Shown here: positions 1 through 7,593 of the stretch, in pieces
Layout: the number at the start of each line of letters is the position of its first letter
How positions within the stretch are numbered: the first letter of the stretch is position 1
Assembly: GCA_947627115.1 (NCBI GenBank)
Contig: CANQUQ010000001.1
Span: 248,001 to 312,000 of the forward strand
Length of the DNA stretch: 64,000 nt
Direction of reading: 5' to 3'
DNA from: an uncultured Acetatifactor sp.
GTDB taxonomy: Bacteria > Bacillota > Clostridia > Lachnospirales > Lachnospiraceae
Notes under the pieces: model-generated
Told to the model about the DNA's origin: nothing
What the model saw: only the letters and a program-made list of their open reading frames with translations
Databases searched by the model: none
Made by a program: the position numbers and the translations under genes

Positions 1-745
1 TGTCTTTGAAATCGAACTCTTCGGTCACAAAATAAGGAATATACACAAGCCGATCCGTATACTGCCTGAGCACATCAGAGTAAAAATCAGGATATACACT
101 GGTCACACGGTTATAGCCGTCATAGGGATTGTGAATGAAGACAACATCCGGCCTGTGTTTCTCCAGATCATAGTCTCTGTATCCTGTCACAGGGACATAA
201 TCAGGGAACTGACCGCCCTCATAGTGAAGCTGTCCCAGGCTGCCGTCAGGTCTTCTGTCATAGTAAGGGATAGGAATCACATAAGCGTCCCATTCCGGAT
301 CCGCATCCGCTGCCTGCCAGACGCTCTCCAAGGCGTCCCACATGGAGACCTTATAGGGCAGGAATACGGCCTCCCGGCGGGTAGGGATATCCCTGCGGAT
401 GCTCTCCGCGATCTGTTCTGCCTGCGCGTCCAGCTCATCGATCCCGGAAGCTGCTTCCTGTCCGTATTCTGTTTCCCGATCTGTATCCTTTTCCCGTTCC
501 AGAAGCAGATACAGTTGATAGACCTGCTCGCAGTACTCTTCCAGATATCTGACGGTGACAAAGTCTTCTCCCTGCGTCTGCTCGATCTGCTCCCCCAGAA
601 GGATCGCGCTGCTCTGGCAGTCCTCCAGGAGCCGCAGCGCCGTGTCCGCCTCCTGTGCGGAAAGGGCCTTTCTGATCTCTCCATGAGCCTGTCCGAGCAA
701 AAGTGCAAGCTCCTCTATCTGTTTCTTTTGGTCTTTGCTCATCAT
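1..745 (-). CDS. CDP-glycerol glycerophosphotransferase-like / glycosyltransferase-related protein, C-terminus beyond the window
   Basis: Open minus frame from ATG near 745 to the window edge: MMSKDQKKQIEELALLLGQAHGEIRKAL...FLPYKVSMWDALESVWQAADADPEWDAYVIPIPYYDRRPDGS...; family assigned from memory of similar clostridial proteins. Confidence 0.5.
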   Translation of the reverse strand, partial: MMSKDQKKQIEELALLLGQAHGEIRKALSAQEADTALRLLEDCQSSAILLGEQIEQTQGEDFVTVRYLEEYCEQVYQLYLLLEREKDTDRETEYGQEAASGIDELDAQAEQIAESIRRDIPTRREAVFLPYKVSMWDALESVWQAADADPEWDAYVIPIPYYDRRPDGSLGQLHYEGGQFPDYVPVTGYRDYDLEKHRPDVVFIHNPYDGYNRVTSVYPDFYSDVLRQYTDRLVYIPYFVTEEFDFKD

Positions 746-794
746 CCCTGATGCACTCCTTATTACCCTTTGAGACTGTTCCGGCGCATGCCGG

Positions 795-2903
795 TCAGTC
801 ATTCTTTATGATCTTCTTGCAGAGCTCTTTCATCAGAGGATATGCTTTGGCAGCATCCGCTATCTTGCGAAGGAACAGGCTGTTGTTCTCGTTCTTTACG
901 GCGTTCGCCTGCATGATGTACCAGCCGAACCGATAGGCAGGCGGGATCGCCTCGATCAGATCCCCCAGGAACACATCTTCACGGTAGAGAGAGGCCGCAC
1001 AGGATACCCAGTACTGAGAGATCTGGCTCAGCCTGTCCCAGAGTTCCTCCACCGCCAGGAACTGCCATGCGAACCGGAGACTCTCCTCCGCATCGTCCGT
1101 CTGTTTCTGTTCTGTATTTCCGTCATCGGGAGCGGCCCACTGTACCCCTGTGCCGTCATCCGGCTCCTCCGCCGTCTCTGTCTGCAGATCGACCGCGGCC
1201 TCGTCCTGACCGGAAGTCTTATCTTCCTGCGGGGCGAGTTCCGATAAGAGACGCTTCTCCATCATCAGTGCGCTCAGGAACAGGAAGCGGAGCTCGGTCT
1301 TTTCCAGCCCCTGGATCAGGCACAGATAGGCGGACTCGCAGGTCTCCAGGGCCATCTCCGCCCAGAGTCTCCTGGCCAGCTCCATCCACTCATAAGCGCT
1401 CAGGGAGTCCATGTAGGAGTTCACCTGGATGTTCAGCTTCCGCAGGCTGTCCCAGTACTCCTTATCCGGCAGGAAGAACGGGAAGTTGCATTCCCGCATC
1501 TTTTCCAGTGCAGGCACGGCCAAGCTGAGATCCTCCTTCTCCCCTGCGTAGATCAGGTGGTACAGGCACATCTTGGAATCCTTGGGAGGAATAAGGGAAA
1601 AGTATTCCATCAGCCGCTGTCTCTCCTCTGGAGCGGAAACGTCATAGGCCTTATACATGTCACGGCTGTACTCAATAGACTGTTGCAGTATTTTAACAAC
1701 GTCTAGGAACTCCGGATCGTAGGGCAGGTTCTTCAGGATATCCACGACATCCTTGGGAGTCTCCTGCAGGATCTTCCGATCATCGCTCTCCCAAGCCAGG
1801 GAGAGGATATCTGCCCCTGCTTCCTGCCATTTCTCGCACAGCACCAGCATGTGGATCCGCAGCAGGGCAAAGCGCTTCTGTTCGCTCTCCTCCATGTATG
1901 TTGCGCAGGCGGAAAAGGCGTCCAAAAGTTTCTTATCCGGATATGCCTCCCACTCCACATAGGACTCCCTGTATTTTTCAATGTATTCCAGCGCTTCCTC
2001 ATATTTTTCCATGTGATAACAGCAAATAATGATAAAGTTATTGAGAAGCCCCCGCGCCAGAAGAGTGATCTCAGGATTTTCCAGAAGATCCTTAGCAAAC
2101 TGATATTCGTCCTCATAACGATGTTGGCGGGCATAGAGCTTTGCCTCCGTCATGGCCGCGTAGGTGGCATAGCGGGCATCGGAAGTATCCTTCCAACAAC
2201 CGGGAGTTTTTAATATTTCCTTGCACAATTCGATAGCGGAAAAATATTCTCTCACCCCTTCGTATTCCTGAATGAGCTGCCCCATCACATGGATATTCCG
2301 AGGGTTAGCCTTGCGCATGTCTAAAAGTAATTGAATATTTCGCCAAGAATGTTCGTTCCTCTCCTGAGTGCTGGAGAACACATAGCCGTAATGATGTGCA
2401 TAGTCTCCCATATAATAAAGGGGCGGACCGAGCGGAGAAAGATATTCATGTACTTTTCCGATGAACTTGGTGTCCTTCGTGCGTCTGGCAAGACGGAGAG
2501 CTTCAAAATCTCCCCAACTAGTGCCTTCTGTATTATGGTAATTTCTTACGATATATGCGGCACCGTTGTACTTTTTATATTTTCCGGACAGGAAGAAATC
2601 CTCGATCTCCTCCGTGGTCTCGAACCATTCGTCATCGTCCAGGAACATGAGCCACTCGCCCTTTGCCCTCTTTACCCCTGCGTTCCTGGCGGCGGCAAAG
2701 TCGTTGCACCACTCGAATCTCACGATGTTGTCCGTGTACTGTCTCACGATGTCCATGCACACCTGATCGCCTGCAGTGTCCACCACGATCAGCTCACTGG
2801 GCACGGCCTCCCGCAGGTGTACCAGCGACTTCATGCATTTCTCTATGGTATCCTCCCTGTCGCTCACCAGCATGGTGATGGTCAGCAGTATCTTCTCGCT
2901 CAT
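795..2903 (-). CDS. Family 2 glycosyltransferase with long helical/TPR-like C-terminal region
   Basis: N-terminus LLTITMLVSDREDTIEKCMKSLVHL...ELIVVDTAGD...NDFAAARNAGVKRAKGEWLMFLDDDEWF is a GT2 (GT-A) signature; helical repeats follow; lies just downstream of flagellin. Confidence 0.85.
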   Translation of the reverse strand: MSEKILLTITMLVSDREDTIEKCMKSLVHLREAVPSELIVVDTAGDQVCMDIVRQYTDNIVRFEWCNDFAAARNAGVKRAKGEWLMFLDDDEWFETTEEIEDFFLSGKYKKYNGAAYIVRNYHNTEGTSWGDFEALRLARRTKDTKFIGKVHEYLSPLGPPLYYMGDYAHHYGYVFSSTQERNEHSWRNIQLLLDMRKANPRNIHVMGQLIQEYEGVREYFSAIELCKEILKTPGCWKDTSDARYATYAAMTEAKLYARQHRYEDEYQFAKDLLENPEITLLARGLLNNFIIICCYHMEKYEEALEYIEKYRESYVEWEAYPDKKLLDAFSACATYMEESEQKRFALLRIHMLVLCEKWQEAGADILSLAWESDDRKILQETPKDVVDILKNLPYDPEFLDVVKILQQSIEYSRDMYKAYDVSAPEERQRLMEYFSLIPPKDSKMCLYHLIYAGEKEDLSLAVPALEKMRECNFPFFLPDKEYWDSLRKLNIQVNSYMDSLSAYEWMELARRLWAEMALETCESAYLCLIQGLEKTELRFLFLSALMMEKRLLSELAPQEDKTSGQDEAAVDLQTETAEEPDDGTGVQWAAPDDGNTEQKQTDDAEESLRFAWQFLAVEELWDRLSQISQYWVSCAASLYREDVFLGDLIEAIPPAYRFGWYIMQANAVKNENNSLFLRKIADAAKAYPLMKELCKKIIKND

Positions 2904-2980
2904 ATGGGACCCCGTTTCTGCGCACCTTCCTGCGCGGTCTTATTTTTGTCTTATTCTTTTGGGCCTTGACGCCCCTATTA

Positions 2981-3014
2981 CTAAAAAAGGACGGCCGAAG
3001 CCGTCCCTTTTTAG
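2981..3014 (-). terminator. Rho-independent terminator downstream of flagellin
   Basis: Minus strand CTAAAAAGGGACGGC-TTCG-GCCGTCCTTTTTTAG: GC stem, UUCG tetraloop, T-run. Confidence 0.85.
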
Positions 3015-3055
3015 TTTTGATAGCCGGAAGCTTTGCGCCTCCACATTCAACTTGT

Positions 3056-4606
3056 TTAGCCAAGTAAGGAAAGAACTCCCTGGTTCGCCTGGTTGGCCTG
3101 TGCCAGCATTGCCTGACCTGCCTGTGCCAGAATGTTGTTATTGGAGTACTTGACCATCTCGGAAGCCATATCGGTATCACGGATAGATGCTTCTGCGGAG
3201 GTGGTGTTCTCAACTACGTTGTCCAGGTTGTTGATGGTGTGCTCAAGTCTGTTCTGAACTGCACCGAGTGCGGAACGCTGTGTGGAGACCTTCTGGATCG
3301 CTTCTTTGATGGTCTCGATAGCGTTCAGGGCGTTCTTGTCGTTGTTGCCGTCCACTCTCAGACCGTCTACGCCAAGTCCTACTGCGCTCATAGCGTCCAG
3401 TTCAACGGAAATCTGGTTGTTGGTGGTAGCATCTGCACCTACATGCAGTGTCAGGTTCAGAGCGCCTACCTTATATTTTCCGCTATAGTCCACTATTGCA
3501 TCTACGTCGTCCTGAGTAGCTGCGGTGAGCTTATCGCCGGCCTTGATATACAGACCACCGTCTGCCTTTAGAGTTCCGTCGTCATTCAGGTACCGATACA
3601 GGCCGTTGGATGCGATCTCGTTGCCATCCTTGTCGACAAACTGCACCAGACCGGTGGCCGTTGACATGGTGGCTGTGGTAATTTTCTCCTTATAGTTGAG
3701 AATGCCTTCCTTGACATCGTAACGGTAGTCCTCTATGTCGTCTTTAGCAATAATGGTTCCCTTGGCTACTGCTACACCATTCTTATCGGTAACCTTGTCA
3801 TCCTTTACCTTCCCAGCAGTTACAGGGGTAATAGTATAGACTGCCGCAGTTCCTACCTCACCATTTGTAGTAAATGTCACTGAATAGTACTTAGCTCCGC
3901 TGACGTACTCTTCATTAGGATCAACCAATACATATTTGTCATCTACTTTCTTGTAAGCATTGGTGACTCCTACAACCGTGACCTTATCCAGCTGAGAAGC
4001 ACTAAGCTTATCGCCGACCAGACCGGGCTCATCGCTCTTGAAGTATGTGGTGCTGGGATCCAGTGCGCTTACCAGAGTGCCTGCGCCAACCTTCTGAACC
4101 TGACCTTCGGAATCTACATAGTAGTAATCCTCTGCCGTGATCACTGCATTAGACTGATACTTGAAGTTGGTCTTCAGCTCAGCAGCAGAATCACCCTTCA
4201 GCAGATAGGTCTCGTTGAACTTGGTGGTCTCGGATACACGGTCGATCTCGGTTACGAGCTGATCGATCTCGTCCTGGATATAGCTTCTGTCGTCGGCGCT
4301 GTTGGTGCCGTTCGCTGCCTTAACTGCCAGCTCGTTCATTCTCTGCAGCATATCCTGAACTTCGTTCAGTGCGCCCTCTGCGGTCTGTACTGCGCTGATG
4401 CCGTCCTGTGCATTTGCGGAAGCCTGGGTCAGACCTCTGATCTGCTTTCTCATCTTCTCACTGATGGACAGGCCTGCTGCGTCGTCTGCCGCACGGTTGA
4501 TCCTGTAACCGGAAGACAGCTTCTCTGTGGACTTTGCCTGTGAGGAGCTCGTAAGTCCCAACATTCTGTTGGAGTTCATTGCTGTTAAGTTGTGTTGTAC
4601 TATCAT
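3056..4606 (-). CDS. Flagellin with a large central variable insertion
   Basis: MIVQHNLTAMNSNRMLGLTSSSQAKSTEKLSSGYRINRAADDAAGLSISEKMRKQIRGL and C-terminal TDMASEMVKYSNNNILAQAGQAMLAQANQANQGVLSLLG are canonical flagellin D0/D1 ends. Confidence 0.98.
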   Translation of the reverse strand: MIVQHNLTAMNSNRMLGLTSSSQAKSTEKLSSGYRINRAADDAAGLSISEKMRKQIRGLTQASANAQDGISAVQTAEGALNEVQDMLQRMNELAVKAANGTNSADDRSYIQDEIDQLVTEIDRVSETTKFNETYLLKGDSAAELKTNFKYQSNAVITAEDYYYVDSEGQVQKVGAGTLVSALDPSTTYFKSDEPGLVGDKLSASQLDKVTVVGVTNAYKKVDDKYVLVDPNEEYVSGAKYYSVTFTTNGEVGTAAVYTITPVTAGKVKDDKVTDKNGVAVAKGTIIAKDDIEDYRYDVKEGILNYKEKITTATMSTATGLVQFVDKDGNEIASNGLYRYLNDDGTLKADGGLYIKAGDKLTAATQDDVDAIVDYSGKYKVGALNLTLHVGADATTNNQISVELDAMSAVGLGVDGLRVDGNNDKNALNAIETIKEAIQKVSTQRSALGAVQNRLEHTINNLDNVVENTTSAEASIRDTDMASEMVKYSNNNILAQAGQAMLAQANQANQGVLSLLG

Positions 4607-4612
4607 AAGTTT

Positions 4613-4651
4613 ACCTCCTTGTTTTGACTGCGCAAATCCTTTTGCGTCAGT
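4613..4651 (-). promoter_or_regulatory. Hairpin with AGGA loop next to a CsrA-consensus-like Shine-Dalgarno in the flagellin leader
   Basis: Minus strand ACTGACGCAAA-AGGA-TTTGCGCAGT (10-bp stem, one bulged A) followed by ACAAGGAGGT. Confidence 0.5.
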
Positions 4652-4676
4652 AATGCTGTTTTTTGGTTGCAGTGAC

Positions 4677-4727
4677 CGGATGCGTCTGCCCTCCTGTCGG
4701 GCCCTGACTTTTAAGCTTTCGCATCCG
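4677..4727 (-). promoter_or_regulatory. Inverted repeat/hairpin in flagellin leader with ACAGGAGGG in the loop
   Basis: CGGATGCG (4720-4727, minus) ... GACAGGAGGGCAGA ... CGCATCCG (4677-4684, minus). Confidence 0.45.
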
Positions 4728-4745
4728 ATCCTTTCCCATAAACCC

Positions 4746-4776
4746 GATGCAACATTTTATTTTAATTTGTTGCATC
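4746..4776. repeat. 9-bp perfect inverted repeat with 13-bp AT spacer in the flagellin leader
   Basis: gatgcaaca (4746-4754) ... tgttgcatc (4768-4776). Confidence 0.75.
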
Positions 4777-4792
4777 CTTGCTTACACTAAGT

Positions 4793-4819
4793 ATATCGAC
4801 GGAGTTCGGAAATACTTTA
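4793..4819 (-). promoter_or_regulatory. Sigma-28/SigD-type promoter for flagellin
   Basis: Minus strand TAAAGTAT-N11-GTCGATAT against sigma-28 consensus TAAAGTTT-N11-GCCGATAA; about 180 nt upstream of the flagellin start. Confidence 0.7.
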
Positions 4820-4838
4820 GGGCAATTGTAAAAAAATT

Positions 4839-5702
4839 TTATATCTTATATTCCTTGTACATCTTCTCCCGATACGTCCTGTCCTCGGCCGCCTTTTTCA
4901 AGTCCTCATACCGGCCGTCTTCCATCAGACGGATATTCAGGCGGCTGACTCTGTCCTCTCCCTGTTCTATACCCTGCTCCCGCACATAGTAGTCCTCGGC
5001 GTAGCGGTCTCTGGCTGCCTTCTGCCGCGCCTCATACATCATTCGCAGCATTCGTCCCAAATTCATGATCCTGACCTCTTTGATTGCCTCTATGACTCCT
5101 CTGTTCTTGGTCTGCGCTTTCAACATGTCCAATTCCTCCTCTGTTTCTGCATTGAACAGCCTGATCCAGTCGTCTACTCTGTCTGTCCCCTTTAAGGGCT
5201 TGCCCAGTTCTATCACATGAATCTCCAGCATATCGGAAAAGTCATGTCCTAATCTGTCCCGCAAACGATATACTTTATGATACTCTTCTCCACGGTCCAA
5301 TTCAAAACCGAGCACACTGATACAAATGCATCTTTTCAGTCTCTCATACTGCTGACCGGTACGCAATCCGTCCGTAAACAGCTTGGACAGGTAGAACAGG
5401 CTGCGCCTGTCCCAGAAAGCCATCGTCCTGATCTGAAGTTCAATGTCTATTCTGCTGTCATCGTTCATTTCCAGGGCCACATCGAGAATGCCCTGCTTCT
5501 GCCTTTGATGCCGTCTTCTGAGAAAGGTATTGACCAGCCGCACGGAACGTATCTCCTCCGGCGGGATCTTTAGCACATCGCTGAGGAAATAACGGCGGAC
5601 CTCCTCATTTTGAAACAGTTCCTTAAAAGCATAGTCATACTTTAATGATAAGAACCTCCCCACGCACACCTCCTTTTCTGCAGGAGACGACGTGCAGATC
5701 AA
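4839..5702 (-). CDS. Rpn family recombination-promoting nuclease / PD-(D/E)XK transposase-like protein
   Basis: FLSLKYDYAFKELFQNEEVRRYFLSDVLKIPPEEI...DVALEMNDDSRIDIELQIRTMAFWDRRSLFYLSKLFTDGLRTGQQYERLKRCICISVL: Rpn/PDDEXK_2 signature. Confidence 0.85.
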   Translation of the reverse strand: MICTSSPAEKEVCVGRFLSLKYDYAFKELFQNEEVRRYFLSDVLKIPPEEIRSVRLVNTFLRRRHQRQKQGILDVALEMNDDSRIDIELQIRTMAFWDRRSLFYLSKLFTDGLRTGQQYERLKRCICISVLGFELDRGEEYHKVYRLRDRLGHDFSDMLEIHVIELGKPLKGTDRVDDWIRLFNAETEEELDMLKAQTKNRGVIEAIKEVRIMNLGRMLRMMYEARQKAARDRYAEDYYVREQGIEQGEDRVSRLNIRLMEDGRYEDLKKAAEDRTYREKMYKEYKI

Positions 5703-5867
5703 AATGTTGAAAATCTCCTGCTTTTAAAATTGAAATGGAATAGTTTTAAAAGCATAGATTTTCAGAAATAAGACAAAAAGAATTGTAATATTAATAATCA
5801 GAAATATTATGCTTTGAATAAAGTCTATCACACATACCGCTTACATTCAAGTGATTCTTTAAAATTC

Positions 5868-6440
5868 CTATAATTTTATCTTCATAAATACCTCGTCCTT
5901 ATCCTCCTGTTCAATACAGAGGTAACGGCGGGTAATATGATAGGAAGAATGGTTGTAGATACTCATGAGCAGCGCCGGCGGCGTTCCCTGTTTCCAGGCA
6001 TGATAACCGAAAGTCTTGCGCAGGGAGTGACAGCTGATGTGGTCTGTCAGCCCTACCTGCTCGGCCGCCCTGCGAATGATACGGTAAGCCTGGGATCTCG
6101 ACAGAGGTCCCGAAGAATTTCTGGCGCTGCAAAAGATGTAGGGATTGCCGGAATCTCTCACCGTCCTGTGATATCTGTTCAGGACCGACCTTGCCTCCCG
6201 GTTCAGGATGATCCGGTTCTCCTTGCCCGTCTTGCTCTCTATCACATAGATATGATCTTTGAGCCTGCCGTCCCGGTACAGGTCGCTCCATTTCAAATGG
6301 AGCAGGTCATGGATGCGCAGTGCGGTGTTCAGCCCCAGCACGATCAGGGTGTAATTCCTTGGATTCGGTTCAAAATACAGGTAATATTCCTTAAAGCGAT
6401 GCAGTTCTTTCGTATTTCTTATGGGTTGTGTCGTACTCAT
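5868..6440 (-). CDS. Short tyrosine recombinase/integrase (catalytic domain)
   Basis: NTALRIHDLLHLKWSDL...ESKTGKENRIILN...ISCHSLRKTFGYHAWKQG...IYNHSSYHITRRYLCI: R...K...HxxR...H...Y arrangement. Confidence 0.9.
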   Translation of the reverse strand: MSTTQPIRNTKELHRFKEYYLYFEPNPRNYTLIVLGLNTALRIHDLLHLKWSDLYRDGRLKDHIYVIESKTGKENRIILNREARSVLNRYHRTVRDSGNPYIFCSARNSSGPLSRSQAYRIIRRAAEQVGLTDHISCHSLRKTFGYHAWKQGTPPALLMSIYNHSSYHITRRYLCIEQEDKDEVFMKIKL

Positions 6441-6453
6441 ATATTCTGTCTGC

Positions 6454-7593
6454 TCATGAATTTTCCCGCTGCTGCTTCTGGGCCTTGTTCATGGCCTCGA
6501 ATTTCTTTTTGGTCTTGCGGAAGCATTCCAGCAGCTTGGGAGAGAAGATGCCGCACTCTCCCGACACGATCATATGAAATGCCTCGTCGTCCGAATAGGC
6601 GCTCTTGTATACGCGCTCGCTCACCAGCGCGTCGTACACGTCTGCAAGGCTGACCAGCTGGGCAGAGATAGGGATTTCTTCTCCCGCCAGACCGTCCGGA
6701 TAGCCCTTGCCGTCGTATCTCTCGTGGTGGTGCCTGCAGATATCGTAGCTGACCTTGCTGTACGTCTCATCCCACACATCCTGGATGTTGTTCAGCACCT
6801 CGCAGCCTCTGGTGGTATGGGATTTCATGTACTCATACTCGTCCTTGGTAAGCTTGCCGGGCTTTAACAGAATGTTGTCGGGGATGGCGATCTTGCCGAT
6901 GTCGTGCAGAGAGCTTGCCGATACGATGATGTCTATTTTGTCCTGAGTCAGTTCATACTCCGGATAATCATTCATCATCTGCTCCGCAAGGATCCTTGTG
7001 AAATCCTTTACTCTCTTGATATGCTCGCCGCTCTCCAGGTTGCGGCACTCCACTACAGTACCCAGGATATCGATGATCTTTGTGTTGCTCTCCTTCAGCT
7101 TTTCGGCCTGCATCACCAGCAGCTTATACTGCTTCTTCAGAGTCTCGGTCTGCTTTTCGACCTTTTCCTCCAGATGATTCTTATAGGTGAACAGATCTAC
7201 AATGTTCTTGACGCGGTTTCTGATGATCGCATTGTCAAAGGGCTTCTTGATAAAATCGGAAACGCCCATCTCGAAACATCTGCTCTCCACACTGGCCTTG
7301 GATTCGGCCGTGATCACCAGCACCGGAATGGTCTTCAGCCACGCCTGATTTTTCATGACCTCCAGCACGGCGTATCCGTCTACCTCCGGCATGACCAGAT
7401 CCAGCAGGACCACGGCGATCTCGCTCTGATGCTTTTGAATCATGGAGATGGCCTTTCTTCCGCCGTCCGCCTCCATGATGGAATACTCATTCTTGAGGAT
7501 CTCCGTAAGTATTTCCCGATTCATTTCCTGATCGTCTACGATCAAAATCTTGTTGCGCATATCCGTTCCTCCGTAATCCGTCCTTCGTATCAT
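6454..7593 (-). CDS. Response regulator with HD-GYP domain (putative c-di-GMP phosphodiesterase)
   Basis: KILIVDDQEMNREIL...VVLLDLVMPEVDGYAVLEVM receiver; SSLHDIGKIAIPDNILLKPGKLTKDEYEYMKSHT...RHHHERYDGKGYPDGLAGEEIP HD-GYP. Confidence 0.95.
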   Translation of the reverse strand: MIRRTDYGGTDMRNKILIVDDQEMNREILTEILKNEYSIMEADGGRKAISMIQKHQSEIAVVLLDLVMPEVDGYAVLEVMKNQAWLKTIPVLVITAESKASVESRCFEMGVSDFIKKPFDNAIIRNRVKNIVDLFTYKNHLEEKVEKQTETLKKQYKLLVMQAEKLKESNTKIIDILGTVVECRNLESGEHIKRVKDFTRILAEQMMNDYPEYELTQDKIDIIVSASSLHDIGKIAIPDNILLKPGKLTKDEYEYMKSHTTRGCEVLNNIQDVWDETYSKVSYDICRHHHERYDGKGYPDGLAGEEIPISAQLVSLADVYDALVSERVYKSAYSDDEAFHMIVSGECGIFSPKLLECFRKTKKKFEAMNKAQKQQRENS

